Source of the DNA: an uncultured Bacteroidia bacterium
GTDB lineage: Bacteria > Bacteroidota > Bacteroidia > Bacteroidales > UBA932
Direction: 5' to 3'
DNA: 64,000 nt
NCBI GenBank assembly: GCA_902768665.1
Contig: CACXMA010000012.1
Span: forward strand, 1 to 64,000
The notes below the pieces were generated by a model, which worked only from the letters and a program-made list of their open reading frames with translations, searched no databases and was not told where the DNA came from. The translations under genes were made by a program, and so were the position numbers. Shown one piece after another: positions 1 through 9,147 of this stretch (position 1 is the stretch's first letter; the number at the start of each line of letters is the position of its first letter).

Positions 1-46
1 AAACCGATATAAGTAGGCATATCACTGGGCGCCCCCGCTACTAAAC

Positions 47-72
47 AAAAAAAGGCAGCCGAACTGGCTGCC
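47..72 (-). terminator. Rho-independent terminator, minus strand
   Basis: A 7-bp stem, GGCAGCC/GGCTGCC (54-60 and 66-72), encloses a 5-nt loop. On the minus strand it is followed by seven T. No minus-strand gene is visible just upstream of it, so the transcript it would end is unknown and may be a small RNA or a lost gene. Confidence 0.5.
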
Positions 73-301
73 GTTTCGTTTCGTAGGCTACCATATCGAG
101 TTATCTAACTTTTATGCCTCCTACGCACGTCTGTTGAGGGGCGTCCGGTTCTTTGAGAAGGCAGGGTATCACTTCACCCTTACAGATGACGTTTGAAGTC
201 TATCTAATCATGAAGAATACGAACAATGAAAGTGGCTTCTTACTTTGTCTATACGTTAAAGTTGAGGATACTTCATAATGTGACAAAATAAAAGTTAGTT
301 G

Positions 302-309
302 TATCTTTG
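302..309 (+). promoter_or_regulatory. Bacteroidota -7 element for the YiiX-like gene
   Basis: TATCTTTG matches the -7 consensus TAnnTTTG. It lies 17 nt before the ATG at 327. No clear TTTG -33 box is seen at the right distance. The position rules out the upstream GTG at 318 as the main start, because the transcript would begin at about that point. Confidence 0.6.
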
Positions 310-326
310 TAACAAAAGTGAATACA

Positions 327-938
327 ATGGGTAACCTCAGATTGCTGATTTTTGTTTTCATCTCTCTGACTATATCGTCCTGTGGACAGAAATCTACAGT
401 GCCACAGGATGGCGACATTGTTTTTCACGAATCTACCTCCCGCCAGAGTCCAATCATCAAATTAGCTCAGCATAGTAAATGGACGCATTGTGGAATTGTC
501 TTTCATATTGGCGACAAAGCATATGTGTATGAGGCAGTAGCCCCCGTTAGATATACGCCATTAAAAGATTGGGTTGCCAGAGGGAGGGATGGGGTATATT
601 GTGCTAAAAGATTGAAAAGTCCATTATCTGCATCTTCAATAGAAAAGATGAAAACTGTCGGTGCTAAATACAAGGGTAAGCACTATGATACATTGTTCCA
701 ATGGAGTGACAACCGAATGTACTGCTCGGAACTTATCTGGAAGATTTACTTCGAAGGAGCAGGCATAGAAGTATGCAAGCCTAATCATTTCTCCGATTAT
801 TCCATCTCGCTTCCTCGTGTAAAGAAGCTCATCAAAGAGAGATATGGCGACAAGTTCGATCCATCCGAACAAATCGTCTCTCCTCAAGCCCTTTTCAAGT
901 CGAAGCTACTGAAAAAAGTCCATTACTCTGAGTTCTGA
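327..938 (+). CDS. YiiX/YebB-like permuted papain-fold lipoprotein
   Basis: This 203-residue protein has a lipoprotein signal with the lipobox ending at Cys19 (SLTISSC), so it is probably membrane-anchored. The mature part matches the permuted NlpC/P60-like YiiX family (C92-type cysteine hydrolases): it has QDGDIVFHES near the start, a conserved His54 in WTHCGIVFH and the presumed nucleophile Cys133 in MYCSELIW. Members are thought to cleave peptide, amide or ester bonds in cell-wall or lipid substrates; the substrate here is unknown. The ATG at 327 is preferred over the GTG at 318 because of the -7 box at 302-309. Base composition is clearly more AT-rich than the neighbouring core genes, which suggests recent acquisition beside the tRNA. 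Confidence 0.75.
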   Translation: MGNLRLLIFVFISLTISSCGQKSTVPQDGDIVFHESTSRQSPIIKLAQHSKWTHCGIVFHIGDKAYVYEAVAPVRYTPLKDWVARGRDGVYCAKRLKSPLSASSIEKMKTVGAKYKGKHYDTLFQWSDNRMYCSELIWKIYFEGAGIEVCKPNHFSDYSISLPRVKKLIKERYGDKFDPSEQIVSPQALFKSKLLKKVHYSEF

Positions 939-942
939 CCAC

Positions 943-973
943 AAAAAAAAGGAATAACCAGTTAGATTATTCC
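943..973 (-). terminator. Terminator of the tRNA-fMet transcript
   Basis: GGAATAA (951-957) pairs with TTATTCC (967-973). On the minus strand the stem is followed by a run of eight T. It sits 8 nt beyond the 3' end of the minus-strand initiator tRNA. Confidence 0.7.
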
Positions 974-980
974 TCTGTAG

Positions 981-1053
<73 letters not shown>

Positions 1054-1063
1054 ATGTGGAATG

Positions 1064-1095
1064 CAAAGGTAAGGACTTTTTTTTGAACTGCCAAA
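1064..1095 (-). promoter_or_regulatory. Promoter of tRNA-fMet
   Basis: On the minus strand this reads TTTG-N20-TACCTTTG, a perfect match to the Bacteroidota -33/-7 consensus. The -7 box ends 10 nt before the mature tRNA. The -33 box lies just after the sppA stop codon. Confidence 0.8.
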
Positions 1096-1096
1096 T

Positions 1097-2881
1097 TTAT
1101 TTGACCTCGATGGCGTAGGGCATCCGGGCCCAGACCTTGAAGGGTGCCTTGAGAGTCAGGGCGTCAAAAGCCTCCGAGAGGCCCGCGAAAGGCGTATTTT
1201 CGAGCAGGACAGTCGGACGCTGCGGCTGCTGCCGGAACATGGAAAGCAGCATTTCCGTCATATCTGCCCGGGCGGGATACTGGACGACCTGCCAGCTCAT
1301 GTAGTCCTCGGGACCGCCGGAAAGGACGGCCGCGCGGAAAAGGGCGTCCTGGAGAGTACCGACCTGGTCCGCAAGGCCGAGCTCGCGGGCTTTGGAGCCC
1401 GTCCAGACGCGGCCCTGTCCGATGGAATCGACATACTCGGAAGAGAGGTCCCGTCCGCCGGCGACCAGAGCGACGAAACGGTCGTAGATGGCCTCAACCT
1501 GTCCCTGCATGGCCTCCGTTTCCTCCTTGTCGAGCGGGCGCATGAGGGACATGACGTCGCTGTGGCGGTGAGAACCGACGCTTTCGACCCCGACATGGAC
1601 AAGGTCTTTGGCGGTCTTGCTGAAATCGGGAATCATGCTGAACACGCCGATAGAGCCGGTCAGGGTCATGGCGTCGGTATAGATTTCCCGGCAGCCGGAG
1701 GAAATCCAGTAGCCGCCGGATGCCGCATAGTCACCGTAGGAAGCGATAACGACCTTGCTTTCTCCGAGAAGGTCAATGGCCGCGCGGATCTTGTCGGAGG
1801 CCAGGACGCTGCCGCCCGGCGAATTGACGCGAAGGACCACGGCCTTGACGGAATCGTCGAGCCGGATCGCTTCCGCGAGGTCGGCGTACATGTCGCCGGA
1901 CAGGGTCCCGGCTGAGGCATCGTCGACGATGTCCCCGTTGATGAAAAGAACGGCGATTTTCCAGCCCTGGCGCTTGTCGGCGAGGGGTTTATAACGGATA
2001 TAGTCGGAAAGGGCGATGAGGCTGAGGCTGGAGGGACTGTCCACCTGCGTCATCCGGCAGAGGTAGTCCGTCACCTGGTTTTTGTCGGCCAGCTCGTCCA
2101 CGAGGCCGCTGCGGAGAAAGACTTCCGGCAGGACAAGGCCCATCCCGTTCACCAGCGAATCCAGCCGCTCGGCCGAAATGCCGCGGGAGGCGGTAATGCC
2201 CTCCGCGAGCGAGCCCCACAGCGAAACCGCCACTTCCCGGTTCTGCTCGAGGTTCTCCGGGCTGGAAGAGCTGCGGACGAACATCTCGCCTGCGGATTTG
2301 TATTTGCCGTGGCGGATCAGCTGGACCTTCACGCCGAGTCGGTCCAGCAGGTCTTTCAGATAGAGCATCTGCAGCGAGATGCCGACAACGCCGCTGTTAC
2401 CGCCATAGCTCGAGGTCATGAACACCTTGTCGGCCGCCGTGCCGAGATAGAGGCTGCCGTTGGAGGGATTCTGGAGGTAGGAGACCACCGGTTTGCCGCT
2501 CTGGTGGAACAGCTGGACGGCCGCGCGGAGTTCCTCCATGGCCGCCGGAGATGCATCCCCGCCGTCGGGCTTGAGGTAGAGGCAGCGCACCGCCGGGTCG
2601 TAAGCCGCGGTGACGATGGCGTCGCAGGCATCCCAGAGGCCGACCGTCTCGGCTCCGACCATGCCGCCGAGAAGGTCCGCGGCAGGGATATCCGTCGTCT
2701 GCTCGTCCATATGGAAGGCGGACAGGTCCACGACCAGAACGCTGTTCCCGGGCAGCGAGGGCTCCTGCTCGAAGGAGCGGATGACGCCCCGGACCAGTGC
2801 GGTGATGATCAGGAAAGCGATGAGCCACATGATGGCGATGCCGGTGATGACGGCGAGAAGATTGCGGACGAACGGTTTCAT
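1097..2881 (-). CDS. Signal peptide peptidase SppA, 67K type
   Basis: This 594-residue inner-membrane serine protease degrades cleaved signal peptides. An N-terminal membrane anchor (about residues 8-30) is followed by two peptidase S49 domains, as in long SppA. The catalytic dyad is visible: Lys195 in GKYKSAGE of the first domain and Ser388 in YAASGGYW of the second. Length is typical of the 67K type. It is divergent from hisS with about 100 nt between them and has its own -7 box at 2904-2911. Confidence 0.92.
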   Translation of the reverse strand: MKPFVRNLLAVITGIAIMWLIAFLIITALVRGVIRSFEQEPSLPGNSVLVVDLSAFHMDEQTTDIPAADLLGGMVGAETVGLWDACDAIVTAAYDPAVRCLYLKPDGGDASPAAMEELRAAVQLFHQSGKPVVSYLQNPSNGSLYLGTAADKVFMTSSYGGNSGVVGISLQMLYLKDLLDRLGVKVQLIRHGKYKSAGEMFVRSSSSPENLEQNREVAVSLWGSLAEGITASRGISAERLDSLVNGMGLVLPEVFLRSGLVDELADKNQVTDYLCRMTQVDSPSSLSLIALSDYIRYKPLADKRQGWKIAVLFINGDIVDDASAGTLSGDMYADLAEAIRLDDSVKAVVLRVNSPGGSVLASDKIRAAIDLLGESKVVIASYGDYAASGGYWISSGCREIYTDAMTLTGSIGVFSMIPDFSKTAKDLVHVGVESVGSHRHSDVMSLMRPLDKEETEAMQGQVEAIYDRFVALVAGGRDLSSEYVDSIGQGRVWTGSKARELGLADQVGTLQDALFRAAVLSGGPEDYMSWQVVQYPARADMTEMLLSMFRQQPQRPTVLLENTPFAGLSEAFDALTLKAPFKVWARMPYAIEVK

Positions 2882-2903
2882 GGCGTAGGGTTGTGTCTAT
2901 GAA

Positions 2904-2911
2904 CAAAGATA
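2904..2911 (-). promoter_or_regulatory. -7 element of sppA
   Basis: On the minus strand this is TATCTTTG, a perfect -7 box, 22 nt before the sppA ATG. A TTTA at 2933-2936 is a one-mismatch -33 box with a 21-nt spacer. Confidence 0.6.
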
Positions 2912-2919
2912 GGAATCTT

Positions 2920-2951
2920 TTTGGAAAAAGGGTAAATAATGCTTATAATTG
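2920..2951 (+). promoter_or_regulatory. Probable hisS promoter
   Basis: TTTG (2920-2923), a 20-nt spacer and TATAATTG (2944-2951) give a -33/-7 pair with one mismatch. It lies 33 nt before the hisS ATG and overlaps the sppA promoter on the other strand. Confidence 0.5.
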
Positions 2952-2984
2952 TAAGATTTTAGAAATAATATCTCAGCAGCATAT

Positions 2985-4325
2985 ATGGCACAGAAACCGT
3001 CTATTCCCAAGGGCACCCGGGACTTCTCCCAGCAGGAGATGGCCCGGCGAAACTATATTTTCAGCACGATCCGCAGCGTCTTCGACACCTTCGGCTACAG
3101 CCAGCTCGAAACCCCAGCCATGGAGAACCTTTCGACCCTCCTCGGCAAATACGGCGACGAGGGCGACAAGCTCCTGTTCCGCATCCAGAACAGCGGCGAG
3201 AAGGCGGACCTCCCGCCCGAGAAAGGCCTTCGCTACGACCTGACCGTGCCGTTCGCCCGCTTTGTCGTCCAGCACCAGAACGAGATTTCCTTCCCGTTCA
3301 AGCGCTACCAGATCCAGCCGGTCTGGCGCGCCGACCGTCCGCAGAAGGGCCGCTACCGCGAGTTCTACCAGTGTGACGTCGACGCCATCGGTTCGAAGTC
3401 GCAGCTGTGCGAGCTGGAGCTGGTGCAGATCGTGGACCGCGTGTTCTCGCTGCTGAAGGTGAACGTTCTCCTGAAGATCAACAACCGAAAGGTCCTGACG
3501 GGTCTCGCCGAGATCGCCGGCTTCCCGGACAAGGTCGTCGACATCACCGTCGCCATCGACAAGCTCGACAAGATCGGCCTCGACGCCGTCAAGGAAGAGA
3601 TGGCGGAGCGCGGACTGACACCGGACGCCATCGCCGTGATCGAGCAGATCCTTGCCCTGAGCGGCTCCACGGCCGAAAAGATCGCCGCCATGCGCGGTCT
3701 CATGCAGGGCGGCAGCGCTTCCGGCCTCGTCTCCGAGACCGGTATGAAAGGCCTCGACGAGCTGGAGGAACTCTTCGGCTACATCGCCGCCGCCGGGATC
3801 GCGACGGAGGTCGAAATCGACCTCTCCCTCGCCCGCGGCCTCAATTACTACACCGGCGCCATCTTCGAAGTCAAGGCCAAGGACTTCCCGATCGGCAGCA
3901 TCTGCGGCGGCGGCCGCTACGACAACCTCACCGGCATCTTCGGCCTTCCGGACATGTCCGGTGTCGGCATTTCCTTCGGCGCGGACCGCATCTACGACGT
4001 CCTTCTCGGTCTGGAGAAGTTCCCCGAGGGTCTCGGCAGCTGCACGCGCCTGCTTTTCGCCAACATGGACCGCGACAGCGTGCTCTTCCTCCTTCCGCTC
4101 GTGACGGAGCTTCGCCGCCGCGGCGTCTCCTGCGAGATCTATCCCGACCCGAGCAAGCTCAAGAAGCAGTTCGACTACGCCGACCGCAAGCAGATTCCTT
4201 TCCTGTCGATCAGTGGTTCCACGGAAGCCGCCGCCGGGCAGGTCAACATCAAGAATCTCGCTTCCGGCGAGCAGAAAGCCTTCCCGGTCGGCGACATCGA
4301 AAGCATCCTCAGTTTCATCCGATAG
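2985..4325 (+). CDS. hisS: Histidyl-tRNA synthetase
   Basis: This 446-residue class II aminoacyl-tRNA synthetase charges tRNA-His. Visible signatures are the N-terminal PKGTRDF segment, the motif 2 region around FYQCDVD, the histidine-binding loops [10 protein letters not shown] and CGGGRYDNL, and a C-terminal anticodon-binding domain from about residue 345. The length is normal for the family. The mtnN gene follows after 7 nt, so the two are probably cotranscribed. Confidence 0.96.
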   Translation: MAQKPSIPKGTRDFSQQEMARRNYIFSTIRSVFDTFGYSQLETPAMENLSTLLGKYGDEGDKLLFRIQNSGEKADLPPEKGLRYDLTVPFARFVVQHQNEISFPFKRYQIQPVWRADRPQKGRYREFYQCDVDAIGSKSQLCELELVQIVDRVFSLLKVNVLLKINNRKVLTGLAEIAGFPDKVVDITVAIDKLDKIGLDAVKEEMAERGLTPDAIAVIEQILALSGSTAEKIAAMRGLMQGGSASGLVSETGMKGLDELEELFGYIAAAGIATEVEIDLSLARGLNYYTGAIFEVKAKDFPIGSICGGGRYDNLTGIFGLPDMSGVGISFGADRIYDVLLGLEKFPEGLGSCTRLLFANMDRDSVLFLLPLVTELRRRGVSCEIYPDPSKLKKQFDYADRKQIPFLSISGSTEAAAGQVNIKNLASGEQKAFPVGDIESILSFIR

Positions 4326-4332
4326 AGAGAAT

Positions 4333-4968
4333 ATGAATATAGGTATCCTTGTCGCCATGGACGGCGAATACGATCTGCTGCTCAATGCCCTTGAGGGCAG
4401 GCCCGACGGCCATATCGGCCCCCACGAAGTGCATCTTCGCCGCAGCGGCATGGGAAAGGTCAATGCCGCCGTCGCCGCCACGAACCTCATCCGTGACTTC
4501 CGTCCCGACTGCCTCCTCTCCACCGGCGTCGCCGGGGCCCTCGATGCGAGCCTGAAGGGCCTGGATGCCGTTGTCTCGCGGGAAATCGTCTACCACGACG
4601 CCTGGTACGGAGAAGGCAATGCCTATGGTCAGATCCAGGGCTTCCCGGCCCGCTTCCAGGGCGACCCGGCCCTTCTGGCCGTCGCCGAGCGGCTCGGGGC
4701 CCGTCCCGGCCTGTTCTGCAGTGGTGACTGGTTCGTGGATACGGCCGAGGTGCATGACCGCATCTGCCGGGATTTCCCGGACGCCCTCGCCGTCGACATG
4801 GAATCCGCCGCCCTGGCCCAAACCTGCTACATCCACGGCATTCCCTTCCTGAGTTTCCGCCTGATTTCAGACACGGCCGAGGACCACGCCGGCACCTGGG
4901 AAAGTTTCTGGCAGCAGGTCGGACCGACCTCCTTCCGCCTCATCCGGGATTTCCTGCAGAACCTGTAA
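4333..4968 (+). CDS. mtnN: 5'-methylthioadenosine/S-adenosylhomocysteine nucleosidase
   Basis: This 211-residue enzyme hydrolyses the N-glycosidic bond of methylthioadenosine and S-adenosylhomocysteine, recycling by-products of methylation and polyamine synthesis. Glu12 (AMDGEYD), the nucleobase region SGMGKVNAA, the STGVAGAL loop, Glu157 in VDMESAAL and the catalytic Asp180 in LISDTAED all match the family. The ATG at 4333 lies 7 nt after hisS, and upstream in-frame codons lie inside hisS. Futalosine hydrolase is a related alternative, but YHD followed by YGQ favours MtnN. Confidence 0.9.
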   Translation: MNIGILVAMDGEYDLLLNALEGRPDGHIGPHEVHLRRSGMGKVNAAVAATNLIRDFRPDCLLSTGVAGALDASLKGLDAVVSREIVYHDAWYGEGNAYGQIQGFPARFQGDPALLAVAERLGARPGLFCSGDWFVDTAEVHDRICRDFPDALAVDMESAALAQTCYIHGIPFLSFRLISDTAEDHAGTWESFWQQVGPTSFRLIRDFLQNL

Positions 4969-4973
4969 ATGAA

Positions 4974-5005
4974 AAGCACCAGCCAGAGGGCCGGTGCTTA
5001 TTTTT
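4974..5005. terminator. Bidirectional terminator between mtnN and tilS
   Basis: AAGCACC (4974-4980) pairs with GGTGCTT (4993-4999), with an inner GCC/GGC stem. T-runs follow on both strands. The tilS stop codon overlaps its right edge. It serves the convergent mtnN and tilS transcripts. Confidence 0.75.
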
Positions 5006-6422
5006 CGATGGTCAGGCGAATGATGGACGGTGTCTGACGGGTGACGCGGAGCTTGGCGTCGATGCGGTAGGGGAGGACGGCGGATACATGGTCCCGGTAG
5101 CCGGAGCCCTTCTCATCGCTGAAGCAGTCCTTCCGCACGAGAATGGGCGTCTCGTGCTTTTCGTCCAGGGAAAGCTTGAGGTCCGTGAACAGGTCCTGGA
5201 CCTTCTTCCGGCCGGACAGGCCGATCGGGCGGAGATAGTCGCCGTGCTTCCATCCGCGGATCGTGAAGGGATAGGGAAGGGCCCGCGCATCCGCGATGAG
5301 CGTGTTGCCGCCCCGCTTGAGTTTCGGGTCTCCGGTCGCATCCCAGGGCTCTTCCGTGATGACAATCCGTTTGTTCCCGAACGCATACGTCCCGGGGCCG
5401 TCCACGGTGACGGACGCTTCCTCCTCCCAGAAATCGCGCGGCTCGCTGATGACGAGCTTGCCGAAAGCGCCGTAAAGGACCTTCTCGCCGCAGCCGATCG
5501 TCGTGCCGCTGATCTGCCGGCCGCCCTTGAGCATGTCCTCCGCCATCCGCGCTTCCGCCGGCGTGAAACCCTGTTCCACCAGGATGCGGTAGAGGATGTA
5601 TTCCCAGTGCGGCATGCTCCGCAGGCGGTCTATGTCGATGGAATCGCCCTCCAGGCAGCACTCCTTCATGGCCAGGTAATAGTCGTCGGCGATGGCATCC
5701 ACCGACCGGAGCCTTTCCATATCTTCCAGCAGGGTCAGGACGAAGGAGGGATTGATGGCCTGCAGCTCCGGGAAGACGTTGTTGCGGATGCGGTTGCGAC
5801 GGTAGACGTCCTCGGCGTTCGTCCGGTCCTCGCGGAAGGGAATGTTGTGCCACTTGGCATGGGTCGCGATCTCCTGCCGGGTGACCTTCAGCAGGGGCCG
5901 CAGCAGCGGGATGTCCGCGCCCCCGACGGGGAGGCTTCCGCGCATGGACATGCCGAGCATGCCCTTGATGCCGGTCCCGCGCAGGAGGTTCAGCAGCAGG
6001 GTCTCGGCGTTGTCGTTGGCGTTATGGGCGGTGACGACGGCCCTGTAGCCGTTTTGGGTGCAGAGATAGCGGAACCACCCGTAGCGAAGCTCCCGGGCGG
6101 CCATTTCGATGCTGACGCCCCGCTGCCGCGCCTCGGCTTCCGTGTTGAAGCGGATGCTGTGGAAGGGAATCCCGTGTTTGGCGGTCCAGCTGCGGACCAG
6201 GGCCTCGTCGGCGTCCGCTTCCTCGCCCCGGAGCTGGAAATTGCAGTGGGCGACGGCAAAAGGAATGATCCGGCTGCGGCGGAAGACATCGGCCAGGCAC
6301 ATCGAATCGATGCCGCCGCTGACGGCGACCAAAACGCGCGGAGCTTCCGGGGTCTCCTCCTCCGGCGCTGGCCGGAAAGGTCCCAGAAGCTCCGTCAGAA
6401 TCGCTTCGACCTGCCTTTGCAT
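4998..6422 (-). CDS. tilS: tRNA(Ile)-lysidine synthase
   Basis: This 474-residue enzyme uses ATP and lysine to convert C34 of the AUA-reading tRNA-Ile to lysidine. The PP-loop ATP-binding motif VSGGIDSMCL lies near residue 35, and HNANDNAETLLLNLLRG near residue 135 is the second conserved block. C-terminal TilS domains complete the usual length. It starts 3 nt after the stop of the DUF3078 gene, so both belong to one minus-strand operon, probably with proS upstream. Confidence 0.93.
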   Translation of the reverse strand: MQRQVEAILTELLGPFRPAPEEETPEAPRVLVAVSGGIDSMCLADVFRRSRIIPFAVAHCNFQLRGEEADADEALVRSWTAKHGIPFHSIRFNTEAEARQRGVSIEMAARELRYGWFRYLCTQNGYRAVVTAHNANDNAETLLLNLLRGTGIKGMLGMSMRGSLPVGGADIPLLRPLLKVTRQEIATHAKWHNIPFREDRTNAEDVYRRNRIRNNVFPELQAINPSFVLTLLEDMERLRSVDAIADDYYLAMKECCLEGDSIDIDRLRSMPHWEYILYRILVEQGFTPAEARMAEDMLKGGRQISGTTIGCGEKVLYGAFGKLVISEPRDFWEEEASVTVDGPGTYAFGNKRIVITEEPWDATGDPKLKRGGNTLIADARALPYPFTIRGWKHGDYLRPIGLSGRKKVQDLFTDLKLSLDEKHETPILVRKDCFSDEKGSGYRDHVSAVLPYRIDAKLRVTRQTPSIIRLTIEK

Positions 6423-6425
6423 CGT

Positions 6426-7487
6426 CTACTTCTTGCTGGCGATGGTGTAGGTGAAGCCGAACTCGAACACGTGCTTGTACTGGACGGTACGGTAGCCGTT
6501 CGCATGGTCCTCGTTCGTGATGCGGATCGTGTCGTCGTAGATCATGCTCGTGGAGAATGTCGCCGTGAAATACTTGGCGAGCTTCCAGAAGAGGCGGTTG
6601 TCCCAGTTGACGCGCAGGTTCTGCGGGTTCTTGAGGTAGTTGGAGAAGAGCACGAGCTGCGAGTTGATCTCGAAGTTGTCGTTGATCTTGACCTTGGCGT
6701 CGGCCTTGAGCTGGGCACCGAGCTCGAAACGGGAGCTGCGGTATAAATGGCCTTCTTCGATAGAGCCGGCGCCCGGGGCGGGATCAGGGATAGCGTCCTG
6801 GAAGCGGGAATGCAGCTCCATGCCGTAACCTTTGCGGAGAAGCGGGTCGTCCACGATGACGAAGCCGCCGGTCAGGGGCGCGAAGTTGGCGGTGAACCAG
6901 GGCTTCGGCGTCCACTTGATACCCAGACCGAGGGTGACGTAGGCCGGGGCGAAGAGCCCGGACTTGAGCACGCGGGCGTCCTTCCAGTCCTGACGGGTCG
7001 GGTCGGCCACGGCCGGGGTGCCGTAGTTGTAGTTGTTGCCGAACTGGGTCTTGAAGCTGAAGTCAGCCGAATAGAAGAGGTTCTTGACCGGGGTGTCCAG
7101 GGCGCCGTTGCTCTGGAAGTAGATCTGGTCCTTGACCTTCTGCATGATGGGCTTGTCGTCGGAATAGAGGAAGCCGTAGTCGAGCTGGAGGCGGTTGGTC
7201 CACTTGAGCTTGTCCTTGGCGTAGTTGGCGTTGGCGTCGACATAGGCGGCGAGGCTGATGTTGTCAAAACCGCCGGCGGCCCAGTTCTTCAGCGAGGTCT
7301 GGGCGAAGGTGATGTTGGTCTTGACGGACTTGTCCCAGTAGCTGGGCTTCGGGGCCGGGACCTCCGCTTCGGGAGCGGCGGCCAGGGCGGCGGCAGCCTC
7401 TGCGGCGGCCGTCTGGGCGTCCTGTGCGGCAAGGGCGGTGCCGATGCCGGCGAGGAGGGCTAAGGAGAGAAAGATTCTTCTTTTCAT
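6426..7487 (-). CDS. DUF3078 family outer-membrane protein
   Basis: This 353-residue protein has an N-terminal signal peptide (cleavage near LAAQD), an Ala-rich linker (about residues 22-45) and then the DUF3078 signature of Bacteroidota, including TNITFAQTSLKNWAAGG. Alternating hydrophobic strands and a C-terminal aromatic-rich strand (FEFGFTY) suggest a beta-barrel. Function of the family is unknown; porin-like transport is a guess. The start at 7487 is chosen because it begins the signal peptide; the open frame extends upstream only into antisense of proS. Confidence 0.8.
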   Translation of the reverse strand: MKRRIFLSLALLAGIGTALAAQDAQTAAAEAAAALAAAPEAEVPAPKPSYWDKSVKTNITFAQTSLKNWAAGGFDNISLAAYVDANANYAKDKLKWTNRLQLDYGFLYSDDKPIMQKVKDQIYFQSNGALDTPVKNLFYSADFSFKTQFGNNYNYGTPAVADPTRQDWKDARVLKSGLFAPAYVTLGLGIKWTPKPWFTANFAPLTGGFVIVDDPLLRKGYGMELHSRFQDAIPDPAPGAGSIEEGHLYRSSRFELGAQLKADAKVKINDNFEINSQLVLFSNYLKNPQNLRVNWDNRLFWKLAKYFTATFSTSMIYDDTIRITNEDHANGYRTVQYKHVFEFGFTYTIASKK

Positions 7488-7498
7488 GATGGTGTATA

Positions 7499-7527
7499 GA
7501 TTTCTCGACTTCGCTCGAAATGACAGG
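7499..7527. repeat. Intergenic palindromic element
   Basis: The short gap between proS and the DUF3078 gene holds a sequence with an imperfect TCGA-centred dyad (TTTCTCGACTTCGCTCGAAA) followed by TGACAGG. Similar sequences are common as dispersed intergenic elements in bacterial genomes. Only one copy was noticed in this window, so repeat status rests on general knowledge. Confidence 0.4.
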
Positions 7528-7530
7528 GTA

Positions 7531-9009
7531 TTAATAGGAACGGGCAAAAATAACTCTCTGGTGGGAAGGCTTGCCGGAATAGACGCACTTGCCTTCTTCC
7601 ATGACAACGGCGCTGTCCACGGGGATGCAGCGGATCGTGGCCTTGGTCTCTTCCTGGATCCGGGCCTCAGTCTCGGCCGTGCCGTCCCAGTGGCAGAGCA
7701 GGAAGCCGCCTTTTTCGATCTCGACCTTGAACTCTTCCCAGCTGTCGACCTTGCGGATCTGGCTGTCGCGGAAGGAGAGGGCGCGGCTGTAGATGCTCTT
7801 CTGGATGTCGTCCAGCAGGCCGATGATGCGGTCCTCAAGACCCTCGAGCGGCTCGCTGATCTTTTCCATGGTGTCGCGGCGGTGCACCTCGACGGTGCCG
7901 TTCTCGAGGTCGCGCGGACCCATCGCCAGGCGCACCGGAACGCCTTTGAGCTCCCACTCGGCGAACTTGAAGCCGGGGCGGAGGTTGTCGCGGTCGTCGA
8001 CCTCGACGCTGTGGCCCTTCGCCTCCAGCGCCTTCTTGAGCTCAAACATCTTGTCGAGCACGGCGCTGCGCTCCTCGTCGGATTTGTAGATCGGGACCAT
8101 GACGACCTGGATCGGGGCCAGGGCGGGCGGCAGCACGAGACCGTTGTCGTCTCCGTGGGCCATGATCAGCGCGCCCATCAGACGGGTGCTCACGCCCCAG
8201 GAAGTCGCCCAGACGAAGTCCTGCTTGCCTTCCTTGTTGGTGAACTGGACGTCGAAGCTCTTGGCGAAATTCTGCCCGAGGAAGTGGGACGTACCGGCCT
8301 GGAGGGCCTTTCCGTCCTGCATCATGGCCTCGATAGTCATGGTGTCGAGAGCGCCGGCGAAACGCTCGCCCGGGCTCTTGTGGCCGACCACGACCGGAAG
8401 GGCCATGATCTCGCGGGCGAACCGTGCATACACGCCGACCATCTGCTTCATCTCGGCCTCGGCCTCGGCGGCGGTGGCGTGGGCGGTATGGCCTTCCTGC
8501 CAGAGGAACTCGGCCGTACGCAGGAACAGGCGCGTGCGCATCTCCCAGCGGACGACGTTGCACCACTGGTTGCAGAGGATCGGGAGGTCGCGCCAGGAGT
8601 GGATCCAGTTCTTATAGGTGTTCCAGATGATGGTCTCGGAGGTCGGACGGACGATGAGTTCCTCTTCCAGCTTCGCTTCCGGGTCCACGACGATGCCGTT
8701 GCCGTTAGGGTCGTTCATCAGGCGGTGGTGCGTCACGACGGCGCACTCCTTGGCGAATCCAGCCACATGCTCAGCCTCGCGGCTGAAGAAGGATTTGGGG
8801 ATGAACAGCGGGAAATAGGCGTTCTTGACGCCGGTTTCCTTGAACATACCGTCCAGGATATGCTGCATTTTTTCCCAGATGGCGTAGCCGTAGGGCTTGA
8901 TGACCATGCAGCCGCGGACGGCGGACTGCTCGGCCAGGTCGGCCTTCACCACAAGGTCGTTGTACCACTGGGAATAATTCTCTTCACGTTTGGTTACCTC
9001 TTTTGCCAT
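7531..9009 (-). CDS. proS: Prolyl-tRNA synthetase, short (archaeal) type
   Basis: This 492-residue class II synthetase charges tRNA-Pro. The protein starts with the archaeal/eukaryal-type segment FSQ-like [14 protein letters not shown], continues with [14 protein letters not shown], has the class II motifs RPTSETIIW and [20 protein letters not shown], and lacks the editing insertion of the long bacterial type. The short form is usual in Bacteroidota. It heads a minus-strand run with the DUF3078 gene and tilS. Confidence 0.95.
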   Translation of the reverse strand: MAKEVTKREENYSQWYNDLVVKADLAEQSAVRGCMVIKPYGYAIWEKMQHILDGMFKETGVKNAYFPLFIPKSFFSREAEHVAGFAKECAVVTHHRLMNDPNGNGIVVDPEAKLEEELIVRPTSETIIWNTYKNWIHSWRDLPILCNQWCNVVRWEMRTRLFLRTAEFLWQEGHTAHATAAEAEAEMKQMVGVYARFAREIMALPVVVGHKSPGERFAGALDTMTIEAMMQDGKALQAGTSHFLGQNFAKSFDVQFTNKEGKQDFVWATSWGVSTRLMGALIMAHGDDNGLVLPPALAPIQVVMVPIYKSDEERSAVLDKMFELKKALEAKGHSVEVDDRDNLRPGFKFAEWELKGVPVRLAMGPRDLENGTVEVHRRDTMEKISEPLEGLEDRIIGLLDDIQKSIYSRALSFRDSQIRKVDSWEEFKVEIEKGGFLLCHWDGTAETEARIQEETKATIRCIPVDSAVVMEEGKCVYSGKPSHQRVIFARSY

Positions 9010-9147
9010 AATAATGCTTGGGTAAAATCGAAATTTTTCTTAATATTGCAACTGTAATGCAAGGCGGTACGATAATTGCAAATTTATACTCAACCGCTTT
9101 GAGCGCACAAAAATACGAAATTATTTTAATATATAGGAGATTCAACC

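Larger units (their letters stand above)
1..326. other. Left-edge stretch without a confident gene
   Basis: No credible coding region is seen before 327. The stretch is AT-rich compared with the rest of the window. It holds a 12-bp copy of the tRNA-fMet 3' end (32-43), a hairpin with a T-run on the minus strand (47-72) and the promoter of the next gene (302-309). A 59-codon open frame (17-196, +) has no ATG, GTG or TTG start near its beginning and may be a remnant of a gene end. Confidence 0.5.

Noticed and set aside
17..196. Open frame at the left edge ending FTLTDDV
   Set aside because: It has no usable start codon and crosses a terminator hairpin. It may be a gene remnant, but that cannot be supported.
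200..887. Small minus-strand frames opposite the YiiX-like gene
   Set aside because: They overlap a gene with clear catalytic motifs and show no domain or promoter of their own.
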